Shown: positions 34,778-44,121, counted from the first letter of the stretch. The stretch is DNA of 64,000 nucleotides from Caballeronia pedi (GCF_001544915.2 NZ_FCOE02000008.1:1-64000), one strand, 5' to 3'. Program-made: numbers and translations. The notes: generated by a model not told the origin, from the letters alone.

Positions 34778-35590
34778 ATGAACCTCGACACCGTACGTGT
34801 ATTCATCATGACGCGCGGCGTCGACTTCGCGATCATGGTCGCTGGCGCGATTGCGCTGTGGATCATCGGACGCTGGCTCATCGGTCTCGTCACCAGCGCG
34901 TTGCGCAAGCTGCTCGGGCGCAATGGCCGGGTCGATCCGACGCTCGCGCATTATCTCGGCTCGATCGTCGGCGTCATCCTGAATCTGCTGCTCGTCCTCG
35001 CGATTCTGCAGATCTTTGGGGTTCAGACCACATCCTTTGCGGCACTGCTCGCGGGTCTCGGTCTTGCCATCGGCACCGCGTGGGGTGGACTGCTCGCGCA
35101 TTTCGCGGCGGGCATCTTCATGCAGGTGCTGCGGCCGTTCAAGGTGGGCGACTTCGTGACGGCGGGCGGCGTGACCGGCACCGTCACCGAACTCGGCCTC
35201 TTCGGCACGACGATCACGACGCCGGACAACGTCGCGGCCATCATCGGCAACAACAAGATCTTTTCCGACACGATCTGGAATTTCAGTTTGCTGCCGCATC
35301 GGCGCGTCGAACTGTCGGCGAAGATCGCGAATGGCGTCGATCCGCTCGATGCCATCGCGCGCCTGAAGGAAGCGGTCGCGAAGATCCCGAACGTCGCCAC
35401 GACGCCGCCGCCGGATGTCGAGGTGCTGTCTTTCACGCCCGAAGGTCCGCTTCTGTGCGTGCGGCCTTACACCAGCACCAACGACTATTGGCAGGTCTAT
35501 TTCGACACCAATCGCGCGATCATCGAAACATTCAAGCAGGCCGGCTATCCGACGCCGGAGACGCCGCTCGTGCGCCGCGTCCTGAACTGA
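34778..35590 (+). CDS. MscS-type mechanosensitive channel
   Basis: A 270-residue small-conductance mechanosensitive channel. Three N-terminal membrane helices are visible at about residues 14-37, 60-80 and 84-110. The pore-lining helix carries the Gly/Ala-rich pattern 'FAALLAGLGLAIGTAWGGLLAHFAAGIFM', followed by the beta domain 'VLRPFKVGDFVTAGGVTGTVTELGLFGTTITTPDN' and a C-terminal cytoplasmic alpha/beta domain. It releases osmolytes on hypo-osmotic shock. The length is typical of the short MscS class. Confidence 0.92.
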   Translation: MNLDTVRVFIMTRGVDFAIMVAGAIALWIIGRWLIGLVTSALRKLLGRNGRVDPTLAHYLGSIVGVILNLLLVLAILQIFGVQTTSFAALLAGLGLAIGTAWGGLLAHFAAGIFMQVLRPFKVGDFVTAGGVTGTVTELGLFGTTITTPDNVAAIIGNNKIFSDTIWNFSLLPHRRVELSAKIANGVDPLDAIARLKEAVAKIPNVATTPPPDVEVLSFTPEGPLLCVRPYTSTNDYWQVYFDTNRAIIETFKQAGYPTPETPLVRRVLN

Positions 35591-35671
35591 TTTGCGCGCG
35601 CCATTGCTGAACTAGAATGGGTGGAACCGGCGTTCATTGCGCCGGATCACCGCCGCGCGCGGGAGGATGTC

Positions 35672-35836
35672 ATGCCGACTTATCAGTACCGTTGTCAGGA
35701 ATGCGGCGAAACCTTCGAGCACGCGGAGCACGTCGCCGAGCATGCGACGGTGCAACTCAAATGCCCCAAGTGCGGCAGCGAGAAGATCGCGCACGCGCCC
35801 GCGCCATTCGTTGCGAAGACTTCCAAGAAAAGCTGA
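35672..35836 (+). CDS. FmdB-type zinc ribbon protein
   Basis: A 54-residue protein with the FmdB/CxxC_CxxC putative regulatory zinc ribbon. It begins 'MPTYQYRCQECGETFE', and the second cysteine pair is in 'LKCPKCGSEKI'. The function of the family is unsettled. A GGGAGG ribosome site lies before the ATG, and the upstream in-frame extension is not conserved. Confidence 0.88.
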   Translation: MPTYQYRCQECGETFEHAEHVAEHATVQLKCPKCGSEKIAHAPAPFVAKTSKKS

Positions 35837-35852
35837 ACCGTCGACGCGTGCG

Positions 35853-36851
35853 TCACGCCGCGCGAAATCTGACTTCGTGCGACGGCAGGCCGCCCAGTCG
35901 TGATGCGACGTGATCGATGAATGCGCGCAGGCGCGGCGCTTCATGACGGCTCGGTGGCCAGAGAATCTGGAACACGCCTTCCGTGCGCATATGCGTGCCG
36001 AGCACGGCGCGCAGCATGCCGCCTTCGAGCGCGCTCTTCGCGATGAAATCGGGCACATAGGCCAACCCCAGTCCCGAGATGCACGCGGCGAGTACGGCTT
36101 CCATGTCGTTGAACGTCAGCGTCGCGTGTGGCTCGATGGCGAAGGTGTGATCGTCGCGCGCGAAACGCCACGGCTCGGTCCGGCCATTGGTCGGTGAACG
36201 AAAGCGGATGCACGCATGGCCTTCGAGATCGGCGGGTGCCGTGGGCTCGCCATGGCCCGCGAAATACGCGGGCGAACCGACCACCACCGGACCGAATTGC
36301 GCGAGCGGCCGCGCGAGCAATTGGGAATCGGCGAGACGTCCGCTGCGAATTACGGCGTCGTAGCCTTCCTGCGTGACATCGACCACGCGATCGCTGAAAT
36401 CGATATCCAGTTCGATATCCGGATAGCGCCGCCGGAATTCCGGCACGAGCGGCAGCAACAGCCGGCAGCCGAGCGACGGCGCGCTGATGCGCAGGCGCCC
36501 GCGCGGTGACGAGGTCGAATGAAACAGTTCGCTTTCCGCTTCTTCGAGATCGGCGAGCATGCGTTTGCAGCGTGCGAAGAAGCGCGCGCCTTCGTGCGTG
36601 AGGCCGATCCGGCGCGTCGTGCGATTGAGCAGTTGCACGCCGAGCTTTGCTTCGAGCCGCATCACGCTCTTGCCTACCGCCGACGCCGACAGCCCGAGCG
36701 CGCGCCCCGCCGCCACGAAACTCCCCGACTCCGCCGCGCGCACGAACGCGACCATGCCGGAGAGGCTTTCTGTCGAAGGGGACGCCCCGAAGGAAGTCCC
36801 CTTTGGGGACGCGGGGGACACGTTCGGCGTCTGCAACTGAGCGGTCGTCAT
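35853..36851 (-). CDS. LysR family transcriptional regulator
   Basis: A 332-residue LysR-type regulator. The helix-turn-helix is about residues 35-90 ('MVAFVRAAESGSFVAAGRALGLSASAVGKSVMRLEAKLGVQLL', 'NRTTRRIGLT'), followed by the two-lobed effector domain ('PRGRLRISAPSLGCRLLLPLVPEFRRRYPDIELDIDFSD'). The N-terminal 30 residues are low in conservation. The start is uncertain: the ATG at 36851 is used here, and an in-frame ATG at 36905 is also possible. It is downstream of no obvious operon and its target is not evident. Confidence 0.88.
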   Translation of the reverse strand: MTTAQLQTPNVSPASPKGTSFGASPSTESLSGMVAFVRAAESGSFVAAGRALGLSASAVGKSVMRLEAKLGVQLLNRTTRRIGLTHEGARFFARCKRMLADLEEAESELFHSTSSPRGRLRISAPSLGCRLLLPLVPEFRRRYPDIELDIDFSDRVVDVTQEGYDAVIRSGRLADSQLLARPLAQFGPVVVGSPAYFAGHGEPTAPADLEGHACIRFRSPTNGRTEPWRFARDDHTFAIEPHATLTFNDMEAVLAACISGLGLAYVPDFIAKSALEGGMLRAVLGTHMRTEGVFQILWPPSRHEAPRLRAFIDHVASRLGGLPSHEVRFRAA

Positions 36852-36978
36852 TTGGATTGATCCAGCGAGAAGTGCGGCGCGACGGAATGCGCCTGTCTCC
36901 TGCATGAACGTCCACGAAGCCGATTTATTCCCGCATTTCTTGCAGTCCGCGCTGATCAGACGAATGGCGTGAGCCGGT

Positions 36979-37755
36979 TCAGCCGTTCAGTTCCTCGTGC
37001 AGCGCCAGATATTCCTGCGCGAGCTTGTGACGCGGTTCGAGATAGATCATCGGGCGCGCGTGCTGATGGCTCTCGCGAATCTTCACCGAGAGCGACAGAT
37101 GCGAATTGAGCACAGGCAGATCCTCGCTGCGCAGTTCGTCGACGAGTTGCTGCGGCAGGCTCGCGCGCGGCTGGAACTGATTGATGACGATGCCTTCGAC
37201 GCTCAGATCCGGATTGTGATCGTGGCGGATTTCCTGCACGTTATCGAGCACCGAATAAAGCGCGCGGCGCGAGAAGTCGTCGCAATCGAAGGGAATCAGG
37301 CAGCGTTCGACCGCGATCAGCGCGGAGCGCGTGAAGAAATTGAGCGCGGGCGGCGTGTCGATATACACGGCGTCGTATTGTTGCAGGTTCTTCAGGGCGT
37401 CGCGCAGCTTGTAGATCTTGTAGCGCGATTCGAGCTTGCTTTGCAGCGCTTCGAGACTGGGATGCGATGGGACGATGTCGAGGTTCTCGAACGGTGTCGA
37501 GTGGATGAACGATTCGAACGCCGGTTCGCGGAAGCTGTAGCTCAAGGCCGATTCGAAAAAACTCGCGAGATTCGGCTGGGCGTCGCGGGACTGTGCGCCG
37601 AGCAGGTATTGGCTCGCGTTGCCTTGCGGATCGAGGTCGATGACCAGTGTGCGCAGGCCGCGAGAGGCGCTGATCGCGGCCAGATTGCAGACGATGGTGG
37701 ACTTGCCTACGCCACCCTTTTGATTGAAGACCACACGGCGCATCAGGTTATTCAT
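36979..37755 (-). CDS. Orphan ParA/MinD-type ATPase
   Basis: A 258-residue deviant-Walker ATPase. The P-loop 'NQKGGVGKSTIVCNLA' lies at the N-terminus, the switch I region is 'TLVIDLDPQGNASQYLL' and the switch II-like segment is 'YDAVYIDTPPAL'. It has no N-terminal DNA-binding extension. No parB or parS sequence is recognisable next to it, so it may position some other cargo rather than partition DNA. ATG at 37755 or 37743 could start it. Confidence 0.88.
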   Translation of the reverse strand: MNNLMRRVVFNQKGGVGKSTIVCNLAAISASRGLRTLVIDLDPQGNASQYLLGAQSRDAQPNLASFFESALSYSFREPAFESFIHSTPFENLDIVPSHPSLEALQSKLESRYKIYKLRDALKNLQQYDAVYIDTPPALNFFTRSALIAVERCLIPFDCDDFSRRALYSVLDNVQEIRHDHNPDLSVEGIVINQFQPRASLPQQLVDELRSEDLPVLNSHLSLSVKIRESHQHARPMIYLEPRHKLAQEYLALHEELNG

Positions 37756-37884
37756 CCTCGGTTTTGAACGCTCGTTTTTTTATTGCGTTCTTTTAGCTGG
37801 GTTGGGTTCGTCTTACGCGGGATGAATATTAGCGCATCAGAATTTACGGGTTTGGGTTCAGGTGTTTTTTGTTGGGTTTCAATA

Positions 37885-38394
37885 TCAAGGAAACGCCGGA
37901 ATCGTAGGATCGGCCCCTTCGACATCGGCCTCCGGGTGATGGCTCTTGACGAGTGCCTCGATCTCCTCTACCCGATCCTTCGGCACATCCACCATCATCA
38001 ACAATTCGCCTTCCTCGATCGCATGCTCGAAGCGCCGCAAGCGCGTATTGGGAATTCCCACGCCGATCATCGTCGCCGCCCACGCGCCGAATCCCATGCT
38101 CGCGAGCGTCATGCAAACGACGACACCACCGGCGATCGTCAATCCCGCCGGCGGAAACGCCATCGCGACGAGTCCCGCAAGCGCGCCCGTCACTCCGCCA
38201 GCCGCCGTGCCGCGAGCCAGCGCCGGGAGAAGATCGCTACGTTGCGCAAGGGTGGCCTGCGGCAAATCTTCCAGCGGCTCATGAGGCCGCGCGAGCACGT
38301 GGATATGCCGCCATTCGATGCGCTTCAAAAGCAGTTCGTCGATGATCCCCTTCGCGCTCGCCACGCTGGGAAGCAGAAAATAGATGCGCCTCAT
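37885..38394 (-). CDS. DUF1269-like membrane protein
   Basis: A 169-residue protein with an N-terminal soluble part (about 1-60), a Gly/Ala-rich double hydrophobic segment ('ARGTAAGGVTGALAGLVAMAFPPAGLTIAGGVVV' and 'LASMGFGAWAATMIGVGIP', about 60-118), and an acidic C-terminal part ('EHAIEEGELLMMVDVPKDRVEEIEALV'). The arrangement resembles DUF1269/general-stress-17M-type membrane proteins; the function is unknown. GGAGG lies six bases before the ATG. Confidence 0.8.
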   Translation of the reverse strand: MRRIYFLLPSVASAKGIIDELLLKRIEWRHIHVLARPHEPLEDLPQATLAQRSDLLPALARGTAAGGVTGALAGLVAMAFPPAGLTIAGGVVVCMTLASMGFGAWAATMIGVGIPNTRLRRFEHAIEEGELLMMVDVPKDRVEEIEALVKSHHPEADVEGADPTIPAFP

Positions 38395-38458
38395 GTCGCA
38401 CCTCCATACCGGATCTCCATGAATCCAATATAGACGACATGCACAGGAAGCGAATCGC

Positions 38459-39595
38459 TTACGTTATCCCAACGGTTTGACGAACGCGCGCGCCGCTCTC
38501 ATCGAAGAAATAGATCCGCTCGCGATTCACGCGTACGCCCGCCGCGCCGCCAATCTCGCCCGAGAATGTATTCGGCACCTTCACGACGATCTGCTGCTCG
38601 CCGATGTTCATCGTGACGAGCGAATGATCGCCGATCAGTTCGACCGAATAGATGCGCCCTTGCAATTCGCCCTCGCCTTGCGCGACGAGCGAACATTCCT
38701 CGGGACGCACGCCAAGCGTCGCCTTGCCCTCGTGACGAACCGGCGTGACAAGAGAGATATCGGGCGCGTCGAATCGTCCTTGCGCGAGCGTGCCACGCAG
38801 AAAGTTCATCGGCGGCGAGCCGATGAAGCCCGCGACGAACAGATTCGCCGGATCGGAATAGATGCGCGCGGGCGTATCGAGCTGCTGCAACGCGCCCTTG
38901 TCGAGGACGGCAACGCGATGCGCAAGCGTCATCGCCTCGATCTGATCATGTGTTACGTAGATCGTCGTGATGCCGAGCTTGTGCTGCATGTGCTTCAGCT
39001 CGGCGCGCATGTGGCCGCGCAGCTTGGCATCGAGATTCGAAAGCGGCTCATCCATCAGGAACGCGGAAGGCCGTCGCACGATCGCGCGCGCCAGCGCCAC
39101 GCGCTGACGCTGTCCGCCCGACAACTGGCGCGGCAAACGCGACAGCAGCGGCTCCAGTTGCACGCTCGCGGCCACTTCGCGCACGGCGGCATCGATCTCG
39201 GCCTTCGGGCGCTTTCTCACGATGAGCGGATACGCGATGTTCTCGAACACGGTCTTGTGCGGATACAGCGCATACGACTGGAACACCATCGCGACATCGC
39301 GGTCGCGCGGCAAATGATGCGTGACATCGGTATCGCCGACGAAGACCGCGCCTTCGGTCGCCGATTCGAGTCCCGCGACGATGCGCAGCGCCGTCGTCTT
39401 GCCGCAGCCCGATTCGCCGAGCAAAACGAGAAACTCGCCCGCCTGCACGTCGAGCGACAGATCGCGCAGAACACGCGTATCGCCGAACATCTTGCCGACG
39501 CTTCTCAGCGACACGCTCTTCGACTGGCGCGCCGCCGCGATCTTCGTCAGGCGGGCGTCGTCGACTTTCACCGCCTCGCTATCCATGACCGTCAT
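38459..39595 (-). CDS. Sugar ABC transporter ATPase (MalK/UgpC type)
   Basis: A 378-residue CUT1-type ABC ATPase. Walker A is 'LLGESGCGKTTALR', the signature is 'LSGGQRQRVALARAI', Walker B is 'AFLMDEPLSNLDAKL', and the C-terminal regulatory TOBE-type domain covers about 270-375 ('LGVRPEECSLV'). It energises the neighbouring permease pair. The ATG at 39595 overlaps the upstream permease stop by four bases (ATGA), so the frame open further upstream is not coding. It is the last gene of the transporter operon. Confidence 0.9.
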   Translation of the reverse strand: MTVMDSEAVKVDDARLTKIAAARQSKSVSLRSVGKMFGDTRVLRDLSLDVQAGEFLVLLGESGCGKTTALRIVAGLESATEGAVFVGDTDVTHHLPRDRDVAMVFQSYALYPHKTVFENIAYPLIVRKRPKAEIDAAVREVAASVQLEPLLSRLPRQLSGGQRQRVALARAIVRRPSAFLMDEPLSNLDAKLRGHMRAELKHMQHKLGITTIYVTHDQIEAMTLAHRVAVLDKGALQQLDTPARIYSDPANLFVAGFIGSPPMNFLRGTLAQGRFDAPDISLVTPVRHEGKATLGVRPEECSLVAQGEGELQGRIYSVELIGDHSLVTMNIGEQQIVVKVPNTFSGEIGGAAGVRVNRERIYFFDESGARVRQTVGIT

Positions 39596-40629
39596 CCTTT
39601 CACCGCTCCCACGAGAATGCCCCGCACGATGAAGCGCTGCAACGTCAGCGTAAGCAGCATCACCGGCAGGATCATGATGAGTATCAGCACCGACATGTTC
39701 CACCATTGCGGACCACGCGTCGCGTTCTGCGCGGCGACCAGCAGCGGCATCGTCTGTGCATTCGCGGTCGTCAGAAAGAGCGCGAACAGGTATTCGTTCC
39801 ACGAGAGAATCAGCACGAGCAGCGCCGTCGCGACGAGACCGGGCGCGACGAGCGGCAATACGATGCCGAACAGGATCGAGAAGCGCGTCGCGCCGTCGAT
39901 CTGTGCGCTCTCTTCTATTTCGCGCGGCACGCCGTCGAAGAAGTCGTACATCAGCCATACGACGATCGGCAGATTCGCGGTCGCATACGTGATGATGAGC
40001 GCGAGGTGCGTGTCGAGCAGGCCCACGTCCCTGAACATGAGATAGATCGGGATCACCGTGACGACGGGCGGCAGGATACGCTGCGATATGACCCAGAAGA
40101 GAATGTCGTCGTTGCTCAGATGCTTGCGCGCGCGGCGCACGATCGGGCGCAACAGCAGGAAGAAGAGCGCAAAAGCGACAGCCAGCGCGATGCGCAAATC
40201 GACATGTCCCCACGCGACCGCCGCGATCAGCAACGCGATCAACAGAACGCCGAGGCCCACTGCCGCAACCGGTGGCCGATACTGAATACGCGCGAGCGCG
40301 TAGGCCGCCATCGAACCGAGAAAGACCGAAGCTGCCGTGCCGCAGGTCGCGACGATCAGCGAGTTCATGTAAGGACGATACGTATCCGGGCCGAGGTCGA
40401 CGAAGATGTAATGCCACGCATCGAGATGCGGCTGGAAGTCGACGAATGGAATGTAGAACGGACCCGTCGATACATCCACGGGCAGCTTGAACGATGTTAT
40501 CGCCATCCAGTAAAGCGGAAACAGCACGACAAGCGACCATAGCCCGAGCAGCAGATAAGCAATCGCCTTACCGCCGACAGGCAACTCATCCACGCGCGCG
40601 GGCACGAACCAGCGTTTCAATACGCTCAT
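39592..40629 (-). CDS. Sugar ABC transporter permease (MalG type) with extra hydrophobic segment
   Basis: A 345-residue CUT1 permease. The EAA loop is 'IEESAQIDGATRFSILFGIVLPL'. It is longer than the usual 270-300 residues because an extra hydrophobic stretch ('LGVLLIALLIAAVAWGHVDLRIALAVAFALFFLLL') is inserted after the first periplasmic region, likely adding two membrane helices. It pairs with the next gene upstream. Both ends overlap neighbours by four bases, indicating translational coupling. Confidence 0.88.
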   Translation of the reverse strand: MSVLKRWFVPARVDELPVGGKAIAYLLLGLWSLVVLFPLYWMAITSFKLPVDVSTGPFYIPFVDFQPHLDAWHYIFVDLGPDTYRPYMNSLIVATCGTAASVFLGSMAAYALARIQYRPPVAAVGLGVLLIALLIAAVAWGHVDLRIALAVAFALFFLLLRPIVRRARKHLSNDDILFWVISQRILPPVVTVIPIYLMFRDVGLLDTHLALIITYATANLPIVVWLMYDFFDGVPREIEESAQIDGATRFSILFGIVLPLVAPGLVATALLVLILSWNEYLFALFLTTANAQTMPLLVAAQNATRGPQWWNMSVLILIMILPVMLLTLTLQRFIVRGILVGAVKG

Positions 40630-41777
40630 GCCTGATCTCCCCGCGCGCGCCGCACGACGAACTGGAAGAATGAAACGCATGCGATGGTCGAGACGAAGAA
40701 CAGCATGTACGCCACCGCCGATGCGCCGCCGAGATTCAACGCGCGCCATTCGATGAACGCGTGCAGCGTCATAGATTCGGTCGCGATACCGGGACCGCCA
40801 TTGGTCAGCACGTTCGGCAGGTCGACGATCTTGAATGCCTCGATCAGCCGGATCAGCACAGCGCTCGCGGCGACCGGCGCGATCGATGGCCACGTGACAT
40901 CGCGAAACACGCGCCACGCCGATGCGCCATCGAGCTGCGCCGCCTCGATCTGCTCGCGTGAAGTACCTTCGAGCGCCGCAAGCATCACGAGGAACATGAA
41001 GGGCACCCATTGCCATGTATCGCCGATCACGACGACGAGCCGCGCGAGCCACGGGTCCGCCGCCCACGCGATCTGGCCGAGACCGAGCCACGACCATACC
41101 GGCGCGAGCGGACCGACGGACGTATCGGCCATCATGCGGAACATGTACGCGATGCCGACGGGCGTCACCATCAGCGGAAGGAAGAACAGCAGACGGAAGA
41201 AGCGCCCGCCCTCGAGCGGCAGCGTGCACAGATAAGCAAGCCCGAGCCCGATGAGAAATTGCAGCGCGACGCCGAGCACGACATAGAAGATCGTGACCAT
41301 CAGGCTGCCGAGCGCGCCGCCGCGGCCCAGCGTGTTCGCCGCGAGCCATACGAGCGCCAGAAACGCGGCCGCGGCGATCAGGCGGCCGAGCGTGCCCATG
41401 ATCGAACGGCGCTCGCTCGCCAGATAGCGATAGAACCAGACCAACACGGCGAGCCACGCTATGACGATCGTTGCAATGCTGATTATTCCCGGTGCGCGAA
41501 ACACGCCGGTGAAGTGATATTGCTGGCTGCCGGAAAAGAGCCGCACGTAATTGCGCAGGCCCGTGAAAGTCAGTTGATAGCCGCCCTCGCCCAGTTCGAA
41601 ACGCGTGAGCGAAAGATAAGCCGACGTCACGAGCGGAAAGATCGAGAACGCAAGAATCAGCAGCACGGTCGGCAGCACGAATACGAAAGGCGCTTGCCGG
41701 TCGAGCCAGTTCGCGACGCGCGCGCGTGAGCCTCGCTCACTGGCAGCCACGGACGATGTGTGCGACGGCGTGTTCAT
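40626..41777 (-). CDS. Sugar ABC transporter permease (MalF type) with extra helices
   Basis: A 383-residue CUT1 permease. The EAA loop is 'REQIEAAQLDGASAWRVFRDVTWPSI', with 'FVLPTVLLILAFSIFPLVTSAYLSLT' as the first helix. Extra hydrophobic segments ('IISIATIVIAWLAVLVWFY', 'LIAAAAFLALVWLAANTL') lie before the core, matching the enlarged partner permease. It lies 54 bp downstream of the binding-protein gene and overlaps the next permease by four bases. Confidence 0.88.
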   Translation of the reverse strand: MNTPSHTSSVAASERGSRARVANWLDRQAPFVFVLPTVLLILAFSIFPLVTSAYLSLTRFELGEGGYQLTFTGLRNYVRLFSGSQQYHFTGVFRAPGIISIATIVIAWLAVLVWFYRYLASERRSIMGTLGRLIAAAAFLALVWLAANTLGRGGALGSLMVTIFYVVLGVALQFLIGLGLAYLCTLPLEGGRFFRLLFFLPLMVTPVGIAYMFRMMADTSVGPLAPVWSWLGLGQIAWAADPWLARLVVVIGDTWQWVPFMFLVMLAALEGTSREQIEAAQLDGASAWRVFRDVTWPSIAPVAASAVLIRLIEAFKIVDLPNVLTNGGPGIATESMTLHAFIEWRALNLGGASAVAYMLFFVSTIACVSFFQFVVRRARGDQA

Positions 41778-41831
41778 CCTTTCTCCGATGCAAAGCGAGC
41801 GCGCCGCGCATGCACGCGCTCGCCCTTCTCC

Positions 41832-43310
41832 TTACTTCGCGCCGATCGACGCCTTGTAGGCGCGCAACTGGGTGTCCTTGCCGAGATCGTCGGTAATCTC
41901 GCTCCAGCCGCTGTCGATGGCTTTCATCGTCGCGTCCGCATCGATTTCGCCCGCGACGAAGCGTGCGACAGCGGTATCGAGCACGACCTGCTCATAGCGC
42001 TGATTCTGCGGAATACGCAGATCGATGATCATGTTCGGGCTCTGCAAGCTCTGCTGGATCGCGCCGAGATACGACTTCGCCGCCGCGTCGCTCATGCCCG
42101 CTTTTTTCCACGCCGACATATCCGTGAACTGCGAGCGCCGATAAGGATTGAAGCCCGATGCGCCGATCGTCACATCGACGTTCGATTGCGCCGGCTGGCT
42201 CATGAACGAAAGGAATGCATAGGCGGCGTCCTTCACCTTCGGCTTCGCCTTCGCGTTGATGCCGCCCGACCAGCCGCCGAAGGCCGCGAACGGTGCGTGA
42301 TTCACGCCGTCGATCGCATACGGGCAGGTGGCCTTGTCGCACGGCACGAGCTTGCCCGTGTCGCGATCGACGACTTTGCGCGAGCCGGGCAGGATGACCG
42401 CGCCGACCTTGTCGATGACCTTCGACTGCTTCGGATCGATCGCGAGCACGCCGACATCGCCCCAGTCGAGCGTCAACGCGCAATGGCCGGAGATGAACGC
42501 GCTGCGCGTATCGCCGACATCGAGATTGATTTCGTTGGGCGGGCCGTAGGACGTCGATTCCTTATAGACGCGCAATGCTTCCTTGAAGCCATCATTATTC
42601 ACGAGCGCTTTGAAGTTGCGCGGATCGAAGAATGCGCCCTGCGCCGTGCCCTTCGATTGCAGATAGCCGCCCGCGATCGAGATGATCGCCCAGTACGCCT
42701 GCGCGTTGCGCTTCTTCGAAATGCACGAGCCCGCGACCGGCTTGCCGTCGCCGCCGAAAACCTTGCCGTTGGCGGCCTTGGCGATGTCGAGATAATCGTC
42801 CCAGGTTTTCGGCGGCTGCTTGCCGAGTTGCTGAAGGATGTCGGTGCGGTAATAGACCATCTGGAAGTCGCCGTCGAGCGCGACCAGATAGGTCTTGCCG
42901 TTGAACTTCTGCGAGAAGTCGACGAAGAACGGCATCACGTCGTCCTCTTTCAATGCCGCATCTTTCGCGACGCGCTGCGTCAGGTCTTCGAGGAAAGCAC
43001 CCTTCGTGTAATCGACCATCCATTGCGGTGCGAACACGGCTGCATCGACGGAGTTCGTGCCGGACGCCCAGTCCGTCAACAGCTTTTGATAGAGATCGGA
43101 GAACGGCACTGTCAGCACGTTCACTTTCGCGCCGGTCAGCTTCTCGAACTCGGGCGCGCGGCGCTGCAGCGGCTCGGCGATCTGCGGACCGACGAAGGTC
43201 ATCACGTTGACGGTCACGCCCTTGAAGTCCTCGGCCGCCATCGCCGATGATGCGGCGAGACAGGCAGCCGCGAGCGCGGCTACGGCGCCGGCTTGTTTGA
43301 ACAGGTTCAT
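41832..43310 (-). CDS. Sugar ABC transporter substrate-binding protein
   Basis: A 492-residue periplasmic binding protein of the CUT1 (family 1) type. A clear signal peptide ('AALAAACLAASSAMA') precedes the mature domain. 'TGAKVNVLTVPFSDLYQKLLTDWASG' and 'KTWDDYLDIAKAAN' are typical of the family. It is the first gene of the transporter operon, with a GGAGGAG ribosome site. The nearby L-fuconate dehydratase and FadR-type regulator suggest a deoxy-sugar or acid-sugar ligand such as L-fucose; this is inference. Confidence 0.9.
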   Translation of the reverse strand: MNLFKQAGAVAALAAACLAASSAMAAEDFKGVTVNVMTFVGPQIAEPLQRRAPEFEKLTGAKVNVLTVPFSDLYQKLLTDWASGTNSVDAAVFAPQWMVDYTKGAFLEDLTQRVAKDAALKEDDVMPFFVDFSQKFNGKTYLVALDGDFQMVYYRTDILQQLGKQPPKTWDDYLDIAKAANGKVFGGDGKPVAGSCISKKRNAQAYWAIISIAGGYLQSKGTAQGAFFDPRNFKALVNNDGFKEALRVYKESTSYGPPNEINLDVGDTRSAFISGHCALTLDWGDVGVLAIDPKQSKVIDKVGAVILPGSRKVVDRDTGKLVPCDKATCPYAIDGVNHAPFAAFGGWSGGINAKAKPKVKDAAYAFLSFMSQPAQSNVDVTIGASGFNPYRRSQFTDMSAWKKAGMSDAAAKSYLGAIQQSLQSPNMIIDLRIPQNQRYEQVVLDTAVARFVAGEIDADATMKAIDSGWSEITDDLGKDTQLRAYKASIGAK

Positions 43311-43362
43311 TGTGTGTCTCCTCCATTGCGGTTGACTACATGTCGCTCGTCTTCCTTGTCTT

Positions 43363-44091
43363 CTACTCCCTGAACAGGTCCGGTCTTTCAACAGAAAAGC
43401 GCCGTAGTTCCGCGACGACTTCATCCAGGTGGACGTGCATCGCGCGCGCGGCGGCATCGCCATCGCGCGCGCGAATCGCATCGGCGATGCGTGTGTGCTC
43501 GGCGAGCGTATGCGCGTGACGCTCGGGACTCGCCATCAAACGGCGCGCGCGATCGAGTGCATTGCGCGATGCCGCGACGATCTCCTTCACGCGCGGCAGA
43601 TCGATCGCGTCCAACAGCAATTCGTGGAATGCGAGATCGAGCAGATGAAACTCGCGGCGCAAGCCTTGCTGCACTGCATCGCGCTCGCGTTCGAGATTGG
43701 CGGCGAGTGCATCGAGTGTGGCAGCATCGCATGCGGCGGCGAGCGTACGCACGGTTTCGACTTCGAGCGCACTGCGAATGAACAGATGCTGGCGTATGTC
43801 GTGCATGACAATGGGCATGACGCGTGTGCCGCGCTGCGGCAAGACTTCGACGAGACCCGCCGACGCGAGCTTCGCCAGTGCAGACGAAACCGGAAAGCGC
43901 GATACGCCCATGCGCTCACACACTGCGAGCTTGTCGATCATCATGCCGGGCTCCATCGCCAGGTTGACGATGGCCGCGCGCAGCGCCTGTTCGACCGCGT
44001 CGGTGAGGCTGCCGCGCCCCGCGGCGTGCAAGCGAGGCAACGCGCGGTAAGGGTCGGCGGCAAGGCTGTTTTCATTCGTCGATGAGCTCAC
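43363..44091 (-). CDS. GntR family (FadR subfamily) regulator
   Basis: A 242-residue regulator with an N-terminal GntR winged helix (about 28-90, 'AIVNLAMEPGMMIDKLAVCERMGVSRFPVSSALAKLASAGLVEVLPQRGTRV') and a C-terminal all-helical FCD ligand domain with metal-binding His/Asp residues ('LLDLAFHELLLDA', 'EHTRIADAIRARDGDAAARAMHVHL'). It starts with GTG. It is divergent from the L-fuconate dehydratase gene and adjacent to the transporter, so it probably controls both; a candidate operator is at 44110-44121. Confidence 0.9.
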   Translation of the reverse strand: MSSSTNENSLAADPYRALPRLHAAGRGSLTDAVEQALRAAIVNLAMEPGMMIDKLAVCERMGVSRFPVSSALAKLASAGLVEVLPQRGTRVMPIVMHDIRQHLFIRSALEVETVRTLAAACDAATLDALAANLERERDAVQQGLRREFHLLDLAFHELLLDAIDLPRVKEIVAASRNALDRARRLMASPERHAHTLAEHTRIADAIRARDGDAAARAMHVHLDEVVAELRRFSVERPDLFRE

Positions 44092-44109
44092 GCCGCCCTT
44101 GATTTCGCA

Positions 44110-44121
44110 CTAACATGCTAG
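44110..44121. promoter_or_regulatory. Candidate operator of the GntR regulator
   Basis: CTAACATGCTAG is an 10/12 matching palindrome in the divergent region between the GntR-type gene and the fuconate dehydratase gene, followed closely by a further half-site-like GGCTAG. FadR-subfamily proteins bind short palindromes in such positions; the assignment is inferred from location. Confidence 0.45.

Noticed and set aside
37799..37876. G-quadruplex-like region with several GGG runs
   Set aside because: The runs are few and widely and irregularly spaced, which is a weak quadruplex pattern.
39596..40540. N-terminal extension of the sugar ATPase gene
   Set aside because: The extension is a frameshifted reading of the permease gene. 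The ATG at 39595 forms a four-base overlap with the permease stop and begins the family sequence.
40630..41457. N-terminal extension of the second permease gene
   Set aside because: It overlaps the first permease and is Arg-rich. The ATG at 40629 gives a normal permease start with an ATGA overlap.
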